The notes beneath the pieces are model-generated. The model made no database searches, was not told the origin of the DNA, and saw only the letters and a program-made list of their open reading frames with translations. Both the position numbers and the translations under genes were made by a program. 64,000 nt of DNA. Source: Aliiroseovarius sp. PrR006 (lineage in GTDB: Bacteria > Pseudomonadota > Alphaproteobacteria > Rhodobacterales > Rhodobacteraceae). The DNA is taken from assembly GCF_010500215.1 (NCBI RefSeq), contig NZ_JAAGOY010000007.1, positions 776,501 through 840,500 on the forward strand. Direction: 5' to 3'. Below, one piece after another: positions 39,624 through 48,703 of this stretch (position 1 is the first letter of the stretch; every line of letters starts with the position of its first letter).

Positions 39624-40289
39624 ATGAACCGCCTTTTTCACGTTCCCCTGTCCCCGTTCTGCCGCAAAGTGCGGCTGTCCCTTGCCGAAAAGAAGGTCGA
39701 GGTCGAGCTTGTCGAAGAACGCTATTGGGAGCGGAACCCCGAGTTTCTGCGCCGCAACCCGGCGGGCAAAGTGCCTATCCTGAAAATAGATGGGCGACTT
39801 CTGACTGAAAGCGCGGCGATCTGCGAGTATCTAGAAGAGAAATTCCCCGACCCCGCGCTTCTGCCCCGCGATCCCGAAAACCGTTACGAGGTCCGTCGGC
39901 TGGTCAGCTGGTTTGACGATAAGTTCCATAACGAAGTGACCTCGAATCTGCTGTATGAGCGGGTGAACAAGAAGGTCATGGGCACCGGATACCCCGAAAG
40001 CAAGAACGTGAAAGCGGGGGCCAAGGCGATCAAGTACCATCTGGATTACATGGGTTGGCTGTTGGATCAGCGCCGCTGGCTGGCGGGCAACGAATTGTCG
40101 CTGGCGGATTTTGCCGCCGCCGCGCATCTGTCGTCGCTGGACTACATTAGTGACGTGGACTGGAACCGGAACGAGAATGTGCGCGATTGGTATGCCAAGA
40201 TCAAATCTCGACCGGCATTCAGGTCGATTCTGGCCGACCAGATCCCCGGCTTTCCCCAGCCCGCGCATTACGCGGATCTGGACTTTTGA
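39624..40289 (+). CDS. Glutathione S-transferase family protein (possible FzlA-like)
   Basis: A 221-residue GST fold: a thioredoxin-like N-terminal domain with [15 protein letters not shown] (Cys13) and the cis-proline segment AGKVPIL near residue 50, then an all-helical C-terminal domain from about 90. FzlA, the GST-related division protein of alphaproteobacteria, has a similar start; whether this is its orthologue cannot be decided here. Its stop overlaps a possible TTG start of queG. Confidence 0.83.
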   Translation: MNRLFHVPLSPFCRKVRLSLAEKKVEVELVEERYWERNPEFLRRNPAGKVPILKIDGRLLTESAAICEYLEEKFPDPALLPRDPENRYEVRRLVSWFDDKFHNEVTSNLLYERVNKKVMGTGYPESKNVKAGAKAIKYHLDYMGWLLDQRRWLAGNELSLADFAAAAHLSSLDYISDVDWNRNENVRDWYAKIKSRPAFRSILADQIPGFPQPAHYADLDF

Positions 40290-41392
40290 GCCGCAATCCG
40301 CCGCAGGGGGGCCGTCTGCCCCCCGATCCGGGTAAACCCGGCTCTCCCCCCGAGGATATTTCTGACAAGAAAAACGAAATTGTTGCACAGGCGCAGGCCG
40401 AGGGCTTTGCCTTGGCGCGTGTCTGTCGGCCCGATGCAGTGCCCGACATCGCTGCACGGCTTGAACAATTCGTGGCCGAAGGACGGCATGGGGACATGGC
40501 GTGGATGGGCGAACGGATGAACTGGCGCGGCAACCCGGCGGCCCTGTGGCCTGAAGCGCGGTCGGTGATAATGCTGGCCGAACCCTATTCACCGGATCAT
40601 GACCCAATGGAGGTCATTGGGCGCCCGGATCGCGCGGCAATCAGCGTCTATGCGCAGAACAAAGACTATCATGACATCGTGAAGAAGCGGCTAAAGCGCG
40701 TGGGGCGCTGGATGATCGAGCGCTTCGGGGGCGAGATCAAAGTCTTCGTCGACACCGCCCCGGTGATGGAGAAGCCCCTTGGCGCGGCGTCAGGTCTGGG
40801 CTGGCAGGGCAAACACACCAATCTTTTGTCACGCGAGCTGGGAAATTGGTTCTTTCTGGGGGCGATCTTCACAACATTGGAGCTGCCTGCGGACGCGCCG
40901 GGGCGCGAAAATTGCGGGTCCTGCACCGCCTGTCTGGACGCCTGCCCAACCGATGCGTTCCCCGCCCCGTTCCAGCTGGATGCGCGGCGCTGCATTTCCT
41001 ATCTGACCATCGAGCATAAAGGTCCGGTCGACGAGGAGCTGCGCGCGAAGCTGGGCAACCGAATTTATGGTTGCGACGACTGCCTTGCCGCCTGCCCTTG
41101 GAACAAGTTCGCCGCTGAGGCGCAGGAAATCCGCTATGCCGCGCGTGAGGATCTAGTGGCTCCGAAACTGGCCGAGCTGATGGGGCTGGATGACGCCGCG
41201 TTCCGCGCGAAGTTCTCGGGCAGTCCGATCAAGCGGATTGGGCGGGATCGGTTCCTGCGCAACGTGCTTTACGCCGTGGGGAACTCGAATGATCCCACGT
41301 TTTTGCCAGCGTTAGAGCAGCATCTGCGCGACCCGGACCCTGTGGTGGCAGATGCCGCGCACTGGGCCGAAGCGCGACTTCTAACGATCTAA
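40286..41392 (+). CDS. queG: Epoxyqueuosine reductase QueG
   Basis: Up to 368 residues from TTG 40286, 11 fewer than E. coli. The conserved protein starts only near [12 protein letters not shown] (residue about 35). Cluster-binding motifs are [16 protein letters not shown] (near residue 210) and [11 protein letters not shown] (near residue 258). It reduces epoxyqueuosine in tRNA to queuosine using cobalamin and Fe-S clusters. The in-frame stretch between the GST stop and residue 35 contains two hairpins and a repeated intergenic motif, and offers no ATG. The real start may be TTG 40286, CTG, or an ATT such as 40358. Confidence 0.88.
   Translation: MSRNPPQGGRLPPDPGKPGSPPEDISDKKNEIVAQAQAEGFALARVCRPDAVPDIAARLEQFVAEGRHGDMAWMGERMNWRGNPAALWPEARSVIMLAEPYSPDHDPMEVIGRPDRAAISVYAQNKDYHDIVKKRLKRVGRWMIERFGGEIKVFVDTAPVMEKPLGAASGLGWQGKHTNLLSRELGNWFFLGAIFTTLELPADAPGRENCGSCTACLDACPTDAFPAPFQLDARRCISYLTIEHKGPVDEELRAKLGNRIYGCDDCLAACPWNKFAAEAQEIRYAAREDLVAPKLAELMGLDDAAFRAKFSGSPIKRIGRDRFLRNVLYAVGNSNDPTFLPALEQHLRDPDPVVADAAHWAEARLLTI
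40306..40378 (+). repeat. Composite intergenic element, copy 1 (two hairpins plus GAGGATATTT motif)
   Basis: It starts with the stem GGGGGGC-CGTCT-GCCCCCC (40306-40324), continues with CCGGG-TAAA-CCCGG (40328-40341), and ends in CGAGGATATTT with GACAAGAAAAA two bases later (40351-40374). The second copy of the last part is at 55548-55572 on the minus strand. Elements of this shape recur between genes in Roseobacter-group genomes, to my knowledge. Confidence 0.6.
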
Positions 41393-41817
41393 TTGTCGGG
41401 CGTCGCAGCCGGTACGACCATGCGATAAGCCCCCACAGCCGCGTTGATGCCAGACGAGGCGTGCGACGCTGAATAAGGCCCAATAATCGACGCGCCGATC
41501 AGATAAGTCACTGTCATGTCTTGTCCTGGTGCGGGCAGGCTTTTGACGCTGGCAACAACCCCCTTCGCCTCGAACGCATACGAGATTTTCTCGCCCAGCA
41601 CCTCGCTGGCTTTGGTGTCTAGGGCAGGGTCGAAGCGGATCACAATGGTCAGCAGGCCCCCATCTTCGGCGGTCCGCTCGACCAGCGCGCGCTTGGTGAT
41701 GCCCAAGGGACGAATCGTCGGATCTTTGGTCACCCAATACCACGTCAGGGCCACTGCGGTGGGCAGCACCACGACGACAATGATCGCGATCAGGATTTTG
41801 AGATTTCTGGACAGCAA
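41389..41817 (-). CDS. Hypothetical membrane-anchored protein
   Basis: 142 residues from TTG 41817 (AAAGGGGGCGGGCGTT upstream). One N-terminal membrane segment, [20 protein letters not shown] (residues about 8-27), is followed by a periplasmic domain of about 110 residues with no motif I recognise. It overlaps the queG 3' end by 4 bases in a convergent arrangement and precedes ilvE on the same strand. I cannot assign a function. Confidence 0.6.
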   Translation of the reverse strand: MLSRNLKILIAIIVVVVLPTAVALTWYWVTKDPTIRPLGITKRALVERTAEDGGLLTIVIRFDPALDTKASEVLGEKISYAFEAKGVVASVKSLPAPGQDMTVTYLIGASIIGPYSASHASSGINAAVGAYRMVVPAATPDN

Positions 41818-41881
41818 AACGCCCGCCCCCTTTGAATGGCATCAGCCTAGGGGACGGGCGTTCAAAAAGCGTTAAGCGGCG

Positions 41882-42748
41882 TTAGCTGCGGACCAGCTTT
41901 TCATAGCTTTCCGCGATGTCGCGAGTCAGCGCGCCCACTTCGAACGTGTAGTCGCCGATCTGCCCAACTGGAGTGACCTCGGCCGCTGAACCGGTCAGCC
42001 AGCACTGTTCGAAATCAGCCAGTTCCTCGGGCATGATGTGACGTTCATGCACGGTGATGCCTTTTTCCTTCAGCATACCGATGACCGTCTGACGGGTCAG
42101 ACCGTTCAGGATCGCGTCCGGGAGCGGCGTGTGAACTTCGCCGTCCTTCACGAAGAAGACGTTGGCGCCGGTCGCTTCGGCCACATACCCACGGTAATCC
42201 ATGAACAGCGCATCCGAGCAGCCTTTGGCCTCGGCAGCGTGCTTGGACATGGTGCAGATCATGTAAAGACCAGCGGCCTTCGCGGCGGTCGGGATGGTCT
42301 CGGGCGACGGACGCTTCCACTTGGCGATATCCAGCTTGGCGCCCTTCATCTTGGCGTCACCGTAGTAGTCGCCCCAGGCCCACGCAGCCACAGCCATACG
42401 CACCGGGTTCTTGGCAGAACTGACACCCATGTCTTCACCCGCACCGCGCCATGCAACAACACGCACATAGGCATTGGTCAGGCCGTTCGCCTCAACCACA
42501 GCCTGCTTGGCGGCTTCGATTTCATCCACCGAATAGGGGATGGGCATGTCCATCATCTCGCCCGATTTCAGCAGGCGTTCCGAGTGCTTGCGGCTGAGGA
42601 AGATCTTGCCGTCATACAGGCGCTCGCCTTCAAAAACCGACGAGGCATAGTGCAGCGCGTGGGTCAGAATGTGGACGTTCGCATCGCGCCAATCGACCAA
42701 TTGGCCGTCCATCCAGATCTTGCCGTCGCGATCATCATATCCGCTCAT
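41882..42748 (-). CDS. ilvE: Branched-chain amino acid aminotransferase
   Basis: 288 residues from ATG 42748, with AAAGGA 8 bases upstream. It is a class IV PLP aminotransferase with the N-terminal HALHYASSVFEGERLYDGKI and the C-terminal EATGANVFFVKDGEVHTP, typical of the D-amino-acid/branched-chain group. It interconverts leucine, isoleucine and valine with their 2-oxo acids and glutamate. It is divergent from the MarR gene. Confidence 0.92.
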   Translation of the reverse strand: MSGYDDRDGKIWMDGQLVDWRDANVHILTHALHYASSVFEGERLYDGKIFLSRKHSERLLKSGEMMDMPIPYSVDEIEAAKQAVVEANGLTNAYVRVVAWRGAGEDMGVSSAKNPVRMAVAAWAWGDYYGDAKMKGAKLDIAKWKRPSPETIPTAAKAAGLYMICTMSKHAAEAKGCSDALFMDYRGYVAEATGANVFFVKDGEVHTPLPDAILNGLTRQTVIGMLKEKGITVHERHIMPEELADFEQCWLTGSAAEVTPVGQIGDYTFEVGALTRDIAESYEKLVRS

Positions 42749-42805
42749 GTTTCCGTCCTTTCCAGTTTTGTGCCACGGGACCGCCCCGCAGTGTTTTTGC
42801 AATTG

Positions 42806-42848
42806 TTGCGCAATATTGGTCCGCTTCGGACATAATATTTCGCGAAAT
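42806..42848. promoter_or_regulatory. Two palindromes in the ilvE/MarR divergent region
   Basis: TTGCGCAA at 42806-42813 and ATTTCGCGAAAT at 42837-42848 are perfect palindromes. TTGC-type half sites are common for MarR proteins, so the first is a candidate operator for the adjacent MarR gene. GTCCG-CTT-CGGAC (42819-42831) lies between them. Confidence 0.35.
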
Positions 42849-42935
42849 CCGCAAATCGCTAACAATTGATTCTTGGAAAGTCAACAACACTGACATAAAA
42901 CTGGAAACTGTAACATGATTTGTGATGAGGACGTC

Positions 42936-43442
42936 ATGAGTGAACGGCAGTCCCCCGGCGGGCAAAGCCTTCTGTTTCTTACGGACGAGCAGCTGCGCAA
43001 GGGCATCGAGGCGATGTTCTTTGCCTATCGCGGCTTTACGGCGGATCCCGATCGCATCCTGAATAAGTATGGTTATGGCCGCGCCCACCACCGCGCGCTG
43101 CACTTTATCAGCCGCGCGCCGGGCACGACAGTGAACAATCTGCTGTCCATTCTGGGTGTCACCAAGCAATCGCTGAACCGCGTGCTGCGGACGTTGATCG
43201 AAGACGAGCTGGTCGAAAGCCGCGTTGGCACTCGCGACAAGCGCGAGCGGCACCTTTTTCTGACGGACAACGGCACCGCGCTGGAACAAGAGCTGTCAGA
43301 CGCCCAGCGCGAGCGGATGCGTCAGGCCTATCGTGAAGCCGGACCCGAGGCCGTACAGGGTTTCCGCACCGTGCTTGAGGCCATGATGGACAATGACATG
43401 CAGCGCCATTTCACCCGGATGAAGGAAGGCAGACATGACTGA
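42936..43442 (+). CDS. petP: MarR-family regulator, PetP-like
   Basis: 168 residues from ATG 42936, chosen because GAGG lies 5 bases upstream; an ATG at 42915 has none. The winged helix has GRAHHRALHFISRAPGTT, then SILGVTKQSLNRVLRTLIED (residues about 45-95) and the wing ESRVGTRDKRERHLFLTD. The gene overlaps the response-regulator gene by 8 bases, as petP and petR do in Rhodobacter capsulatus, where they lie by the petABC operon and are needed for growth. The name is a homology inference. Confidence 0.82.
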   Translation: MSERQSPGGQSLLFLTDEQLRKGIEAMFFAYRGFTADPDRILNKYGYGRAHHRALHFISRAPGTTVNNLLSILGVTKQSLNRVLRTLIEDELVESRVGTRDKRERHLFLTDNGTALEQELSDAQRERMRQAYREAGPEAVQGFRTVLEAMMDNDMQRHFTRMKEGRHD

Positions 43443-44136
43443 CGCGCCCGAAGCACATCTGCTGATCATCGACGACGACGAACGCATTCGCGGACTGCTT
43501 CAGAAGTTCTTGGTGCGTAATGGCTTCTGGGTCAGCGCTGCACGCGACGCCGCCCACGCCCGCCGCCTGCTGGCTGGGCTGGATTTCGACCTGATCGTCA
43601 CTGACGTCATGATGCCGGGCGAGGACGGGATCAGCCTGACCCGCTCCCTGCGCGAGACGCTGACCACGCCGATCCTGCTTCTGACCGCCAAGGGCGAGGC
43701 CGAGGACCGGATCAAAGGGCTTGAGGCAGGAGCTGATGACTATTTGGCGAAACCATTTGAGCCAAAAGAGCTGCTGCTGCGGATCAACGCCATCCTGCGG
43801 CGCATGCCAGCCGCCACCGAAGACGCGAGCCCGAAATCGCTGACATTGGGTGACAAAACCTATGACATAGAGCGGGGCGAGCTGTGGTGCGGTGAGGAAT
43901 TGGTGCGCCTGACAGCGACCGAGAACCAGCTGATGAAGATCTTCTCGGCCACGCCTTCCGAGCCGGTTAGCCGGGCGTCCTTGGTCGAGCAACTGGGCCG
44001 CGATCAGGGGCAGGCGCAGGAACGTGCTGTGGATGTGCAGATCACCCGTCTGCGCCGCAAGTTGGAAGCCGATCCGAAGCAGCCGCGCTACCTGCAAACT
44101 GTACGCGGGGCGGGGTACATGCTGGCGCCCGACTAA
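43435..44136 (+). CDS. petR: OmpR-family response regulator, PetR-like
   Basis: A 233-residue regulator. Its receiver domain has Asp57 (IVTDVMMPGEDG) as phosphoacceptor, an acidic pocket DDD at 13-15 and Lys106 (YLAKPFEP). The C-terminal winged helix is OmpR-like (residues about 135-230, ERAVDVQITRLRRKLEADPK). It is an orphan: no histidine kinase gene is nearby. It resembles PetR of Rhodobacter capsulatus, a regulator whose loss blocks respiratory growth. Its start overlaps the MarR gene by 8 bases. Confidence 0.87.
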   Translation: MTDAPEAHLLIIDDDERIRGLLQKFLVRNGFWVSAARDAAHARRLLAGLDFDLIVTDVMMPGEDGISLTRSLRETLTTPILLLTAKGEAEDRIKGLEAGADDYLAKPFEPKELLLRINAILRRMPAATEDASPKSLTLGDKTYDIERGELWCGEELVRLTATENQLMKIFSATPSEPVSRASLVEQLGRDQGQAQERAVDVQITRLRRKLEADPKQPRYLQTVRGAGYMLAPD

Positions 44137-44142
44137 ATCCGC

Positions 44143-44674
44143 CTAGTCGAACAAATCTGCGCATTCTGACGGCATGTCTTCGGGCCAGTTTTGCACCAAA
44201 TAGGTAGGGGTAGAGACTGAAACGACGCGCGGCGCGGTGTCTTGCCCGGTCTCAACCTCGCCTTTTCCGGTCAACAGGTTCAGATCACAACTGCCGATAT
44301 CGTCAAGGTCCAACGTGTCGTACCAACGATAGGTATAGCCGGCGATCCGCATCGCGCCACGACAGCGTATGAATCTGCTCCCACCTATTCCGGCCAATGG
44401 CGCTGTTGTGGGACATCACCTGAAGCGAGCCATGTGGCGTGACAGTCAGCGACGGTTGCTGCCCTATCCCGCCGACCCAGACGACATCCTGCACCCAGTG
44501 GGTTTCGCCGCTGCCCAGTTTCAACAGAAGGTCCGCATCTCCGCTTTGTCCGAAATCCATCAAGGCGGCGTGATCTTCGACCCCATCCCCTGTGAAATCA
44601 CCGCTGATCTGCATGGAAAACCCCTCTGCCCACGCCGGGGATGCGACCAATAGAAACGGGATGATCCAGCGCAT
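44143..44674 (-). pseudogene. Frameshifted gene for a secreted protein of unknown function
   Basis: From ATG 44674 (GAGG upstream) one frame gives a signal peptide (FLLVASPAWA) and an FG-GAP-like start (SGDFTGDGVEDHAALMDFG), then becomes nonsensical after HTLSWRD near 44350. A second frame, joined at MRIAGYTYRWYDTLDLDD near 44351, runs to 44143 with sensible composition (SCDLNLLTGKG, ending PSECADLFD). One reading frame covers each half of what looks like a single protein of about 170 residues. It needs a one-base deletion or a two-base insertion to restore. A sequencing error is possible. Confidence 0.7.
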
Positions 44675-44720
44675 CGGAACCTCTCTTGTTGTTGGGTCAC
44701 TATTGCCCTAGCGTCGCGCC

Positions 44721-45656
44721 ATGACAACGCTGCTTTATACCCATCCGGTCAGCTTCGACCACATCACCCCGCCCGGCCACCCCGAGCAGGTGGCGCGTCT
44801 GGAAGCCATCGAAACCGCCCTCTCCGCCCCCCACTTTCAGTCTCTAATCCGGCCCGAACCGCCCGTTGCGTCACTGGACCACGTACGCCTTGGCCATTCC
44901 CGTGCTTATTTCGAGCGGATCGAAAACGCGCAACCTGTGGAGGGCTGGGCGCAGCTGGATGGCGACACCTTCATGGCCCCCGGATCGTTTGAAGCCGCCC
45001 TGCGCGCAATCGGCGGCAACATCGACGCCGTGAACCGCGTGATGGCGGGCGAAGCGCAAAACGCCTTCATCGCCTGCCGCCCCCCCGGCCACCACGCCGA
45101 GAAAGCCACCCCGATGGGGTTCTGCCTGTTTTCCACCGTCGCGATTGCCGCCATTCACGCGGCCAACGCGCATGGGCTGGATCGCATCGCTGTGCTGGAT
45201 TTCGACGTCCATCACGGCAATGGCACGCAAGACGTTTTGTGGCACGAAAGCCGGGTGCGGTTCGTCTCGTCCCACCAGATGCCGCTTTATCCCGGCTCGG
45301 GTGGCATCCACCAAAAAGGTGCCTTTGGGCAGGTGCTGAACCTCCCCTTGAAAAGCGGCACCGGTGGGGAAGAAATGCGCGACGTGTGGGAGCGCGTGTT
45401 GAGTGACGAGATCGAGCCCTATAACCCCCAACTTGTGCTGGTTTCCGCCGGGTTTGATGCCCATCGGCGTGATCCTCTGGCCAATCTGCACTGGGAAACC
45501 GAAGATTTCGCATGGCTGGCGCATCGCATCTGCGATCTGGCGGATAAATGCTGCGATGGGCGGGTGGTATCGTCGCTTGAGGGCGGCTATGATCTGGAAG
45601 CCCTCGGCGACAGCGTCGGGGCCTATATCAACGTGATGATGGAGCGTGGCGCATGA
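44721..45656 (+). CDS. Histone-deacetylase-family amidohydrolase (acetylpolyamine amidohydrolase-like)
   Basis: A 311-residue zinc hydrolase. The catalytic histidines are in RPPGHHAEKA (near residue 115-124). Zinc ligands come from LDFDVHHGNGTQD (near residue 160) and from SAGFDAHRRD (near residue 245). SLEGGYDLEAL near residue 284 completes the site. It should remove acetyl groups from lysine or small polyamines. It is the first gene of an apparent operon with xseB (4-base ATGA overlap), ispA and dxs. Confidence 0.9.
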   Translation: MTTLLYTHPVSFDHITPPGHPEQVARLEAIETALSAPHFQSLIRPEPPVASLDHVRLGHSRAYFERIENAQPVEGWAQLDGDTFMAPGSFEAALRAIGGNIDAVNRVMAGEAQNAFIACRPPGHHAEKATPMGFCLFSTVAIAAIHAANAHGLDRIAVLDFDVHHGNGTQDVLWHESRVRFVSSHQMPLYPGSGGIHQKGAFGQVLNLPLKSGTGGEEMRDVWERVLSDEIEPYNPQLVLVSAGFDAHRRDPLANLHWETEDFAWLAHRICDLADKCCDGRVVSSLEGGYDLEALGDSVGAYINVMMERGA

Positions 45657-45895
45657 GCGACAGACCGGTAAGCGAAATGTCCTTTGAAGAGGCCATGCGG
45701 GAACTTGAAACCGTCGTGGGCCAGCTGGAACGCGGTGACGTGGCGCTTGAGGATTCGATCAAGCTGTATGAACGCGGAGCCGAGCTGAAGGCGCGCTGCG
45801 AAACCAAGTTGAAAGAGGCCGAAGAAAAGGTCGCTGCCATCACGCTGGATCAGAACGGCACCCCCACGGGGACAGCCCCGGCCGAAGGGCTGTAA
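45653..45895 (+). CDS. xseB: Exodeoxyribonuclease VII small subunit
   Basis: 80 residues, the usual length, with the family pattern MSFEEAMRELETVVGQLERG and LEDSIKLYERGAELKARCE. XseB partners XseA to degrade single-stranded DNA. The start overlaps the HDAC-like stop and ispA begins at the base after its stop. The large subunit gene is elsewhere. Confidence 0.93.
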   Translation: MSDRPVSEMSFEEAMRELETVVGQLERGDVALEDSIKLYERGAELKARCETKLKEAEEKVAAITLDQNGTPTGTAPAEGL

Positions 45896-46750
45896 ATGTT
45901 CAAGACCCGTCTGGACGACACGGCGCGCGCCGCGCGGGCGCATCTGCACGCAGCGATTTCCGATAAAGGCGCCTTGGCCGAACCCATGCGCTATGCCACC
46001 GCGGGCGGCAAAGGGCTGCGCGCCTTTCTGGTAATGGAAGGTGCACGCCTTCACGGTGTGGCCGAGGCCCGCGCGTTGTGGCCTGCCGCCGCGATCGAAG
46101 CAATCCACGCCTATTCGCTGGTCCATGATGACATGCCTTGCATGGATGACGACGACCTGCGCCGTGGTCTGCCGACTGTGCATAAGAAATGGGACGACGC
46201 GACCGCCGTTCTGGTGGGAGATGCCCTGCAAACACTCGCGTTCGAGCTGCTGACCCATGAAGACGTGAGCGACGCACGCGTGCCTCTGGTCCGCTCCATG
46301 GCGGTTGCAGCTGGGCAGCTGGGCATGGTGCATGGGCAAGCGCTGGATATCGCTGCCGAAACCGCCGAAACCCCGCTGAATTTGGACCAGATTACCGAGC
46401 TTCAGGCAGGAAAGACCGGCGCTTTGATCCGCTGGTCTGGCGAAGCAGGTGCCGTGCTGGCCGGGGCAGATATCGCCCCGATGCGAGACTATTCCAGCGC
46501 ACTTGGGCTGGCCTTCCAGATTGCCGATGACATTCTGGACGTCGAAGGCGACGCCGCCGCCGTCGGTAAAGCCGTGGGCAAGGATGCCGATGCAGGCAAA
46601 GCCACCTTCGTTTCTCTTTTGGGGCTGGAAGCGGCAAAGACCCGCGCAAAAGAGCTTGTAAATCAAGCTTGTGACGCACTTTCCCCCTATGGTGAGGACG
46701 CCGATACCTTGCGAGAGGCCGCCCGCTTCGTTATCCAGCGTGACAGGTAG
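45896..46750 (+). CDS. ispA: Polyprenyl (farnesyl) diphosphate synthase
   Basis: A 284-residue trans-prenyltransferase. The first aspartate-rich motif is HDDMPCMDDDDLRRG at residues 77-91, and the second is FQIADDILDVEGD near residue 213. It condenses dimethylallyl diphosphate with isopentenyl diphosphate, giving geranyl and farnesyl diphosphate. It starts immediately after xseB and is followed 24 bases later by dxs, which supplies the pathway, so the order is functional. Confidence 0.93.
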   Translation: MFKTRLDDTARAARAHLHAAISDKGALAEPMRYATAGGKGLRAFLVMEGARLHGVAEARALWPAAAIEAIHAYSLVHDDMPCMDDDDLRRGLPTVHKKWDDATAVLVGDALQTLAFELLTHEDVSDARVPLVRSMAVAAGQLGMVHGQALDIAAETAETPLNLDQITELQAGKTGALIRWSGEAGAVLAGADIAPMRDYSSALGLAFQIADDILDVEGDAAAVGKAVGKDADAGKATFVSLLGLEAAKTRAKELVNQACDALSPYGEDADTLREAARFVIQRDR

Positions 46751-46774
46751 CCCCTAAAGCCAACCGAGATTTAC

Positions 46775-48703
46775 ATGGCCGATCGACCCGAGACCCCCCT
46801 TCTGGACCGCGTAGCAGTCCCCGCCGACATGAAAACCCTGTCGGACCGCGAGCTTGAGCAGCTGGCGCATGAAGTCCGGGCCGAGACGATCTCGGCGGTG
46901 TCGGAGACCGGCGGGCATTTGGGTGCTGGTCTGGGTGTTGTTGAACTGACCGTGGCGCTGCACGCGGTCTTTGACGCGCCGAAGGACCGGATCGTCTGGG
47001 ACGTGGGCCACCAATGTTATCCGCATAAGATCCTGACCGGACGCCGCGATCGTATCCGCACCTTGCGTTGTGAAGGGGGCCTGTCTGGCTTCACCAAACG
47101 CTCGGAAAGCCCGTTTGATCCGTTTGGCGCGGGACATAGCTCGACCTCGATTTCCGCAGCACTTGGCTTCTCGGTTGCCCGCGATCTGGGCGGCGCGCCC
47201 GAGCACGGGATTGGCGACGCGGTGGCCGTAATCGGTGACGGATCCATGTCAGCCGGCATGGCGTTCGAGGCGATGAACAACGCAGGCCACCTGAACCGCC
47301 GCCTGTTCGTCATTCTGAACGACAACGACATGTCGATTGCGCCGCCTGTTGGCGCGCTGTCCAGCTATCTCAGCCGCCTTTACGCCGAAGAACCGTTTCA
47401 AGAGCTGAAAGCCGCCGCCAAAGGCGCGGTCAGCCTGCTGCCCGAACCCTTCCAGGAAGGTGCGCGCCGCGCTAAGGAAATGGTGAAATCCATGACCGTC
47501 GGCGGCACCCTGTTTGAAGAGCTTGGTTTCTCTTATGTCGGCCCCATCGACGGGCATGACATGGACAGCCTTCTGTCCGTCCTGCGCACCGTCCACGACC
47601 GCGCCACCGGCCCGATGCTGATCCACGTGATCACCAAAAAGGGCAAAGGCTATGCACCTGCCGAGGCTGCCCGCGACCGCGGTCACGCCACCGCGAAATT
47701 CGACGTGGCCAGCGGCAAGCAGCACAAGGCTCCGTCGAACGCGCCCAGCTATACCTCGGTCTTCGGGAAAGAGCTGGTGCGGCTCGCGACCGAAGACGAC
47801 AAGGTTTGCGCCGTCACCGCCGCGATGCCGGATGGGACTGGGCTGAACCTGATGGCAGAACGCTATCCCTCGCGCTGTTTTGACGTCGGCATTGCAGAGC
47901 AACACGGCGTCACCTTCACCGCCGCGCTGGCCGCTGGCGGCATGAAGCCCTTCTGCGCGATGTATTCGACCTTCCTGCAACGTGGCTACGACCAAGTCGT
48001 GCATGACGTGGCCGTGCAACGCCTGCCCGTCCGCTTCGCCATCGACCGCGCCGGTCTGGTCGGCGCCGATGGTGCGACCCATGCAGGGTCCTTCGACATT
48101 GCCTTTTTGGCCAACCTGCCCGACATCGTCCTGATGGCCGCCGCGGACGAAGCCGAGTTGATGCACATGATCGCCACCGCGCACTCGATCAACGACCGCC
48201 CTTCGGCCTTCCGCTATCCGCGCGGCGAAGGTGTCGGCGTTGAACTGCCCGAAAAGGGCGAAGTGCTGGAAATCGGCAAAGGCCGCATGATCCGCGAAGG
48301 CTCGCGTGTGGCCATCCTGTCTTTCGGCACGCGTTTGGCCGAAGCTGAATCCGCAGCCGAGGCGCTGTCTGCTCGCGGCATCACCCCCACTGTCGCCGAC
48401 GCCCGGTTCGCCAAACCCTTGGATCGCGATTTGATCCTGTCACTGGCGGAAAATCACGAAGCCCTGATCACCATCGAAGAAGGTGCCGTTGGCGGGTTCG
48501 GAAGCCATGTGGCTCAGCTGCTGGCCGAGGAAGGCGTGTTCGACACCGGTCTCAAATTCCGCTCGATGGTGCTGCCGGACACATTCATCGACCACGCATC
48601 ACCCGCCAAGATGTACGAGGAAGCGAAGCTGTCCGCCAAGGACATCGAAGCCAAGGTACTGGATGTTCTGGGTGTCGCGCAAATCGGTGAAAAGCGGGCC
48701 TAA
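46775..48703 (+). CDS. dxs: 1-deoxy-D-xylulose-5-phosphate synthase
   Basis: A 642-residue thiamine-diphosphate enzyme. The diphosphate-binding motif is [18 protein letters not shown] (near residues 154-171), and the pyrimidine domain holds [20 protein letters not shown] near residue 370. It makes the first intermediate of the MEP isoprenoid pathway from pyruvate and glyceraldehyde 3-phosphate. It is the last gene of the HDAC-like/xseB/ispA operon. Its stop overlaps that of the convergent epimerase-like gene by 4 bases. Confidence 0.97.
   Translation: MADRPETPLLDRVAVPADMKTLSDRELEQLAHEVRAETISAVSETGGHLGAGLGVVELTVALHAVFDAPKDRIVWDVGHQCYPHKILTGRRDRIRTLRCEGGLSGFTKRSESPFDPFGAGHSSTSISAALGFSVARDLGGAPEHGIGDAVAVIGDGSMSAGMAFEAMNNAGHLNRRLFVILNDNDMSIAPPVGALSSYLSRLYAEEPFQELKAAAKGAVSLLPEPFQEGARRAKEMVKSMTVGGTLFEELGFSYVGPIDGHDMDSLLSVLRTVHDRATGPMLIHVITKKGKGYAPAEAARDRGHATAKFDVASGKQHKAPSNAPSYTSVFGKELVRLATEDDKVCAVTAAMPDGTGLNLMAERYPSRCFDVGIAEQHGVTFTAALAAGGMKPFCAMYSTFLQRGYDQVVHDVAVQRLPVRFAIDRAGLVGADGATHAGSFDIAFLANLPDIVLMAAADEAELMHMIATAHSINDRPSAFRYPRGEGVGVELPEKGEVLEIGKGRMIREGSRVAILSFGTRLAEAESAAEALSARGITPTVADARFAKPLDRDLILSLAENHEALITIEEGAVGGFGSHVAQLLAEEGVFDTGLKFRSMVLPDTFIDHASPAKMYEEAKLSAKDIEAKVLDVLGVAQIGEKRA

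Noticed and set aside
40187-40285. QueG start upstream inside the GST gene.
   Set aside because: That frame is an out-of-frame reading of the GST gene with no QueG homology.
43435-44136. Calling the response regulator a two-component partner of a nearby kinase.
   Set aside because: No histidine kinase gene lies within the window close to it; it is described as an orphan PetR-like regulator.
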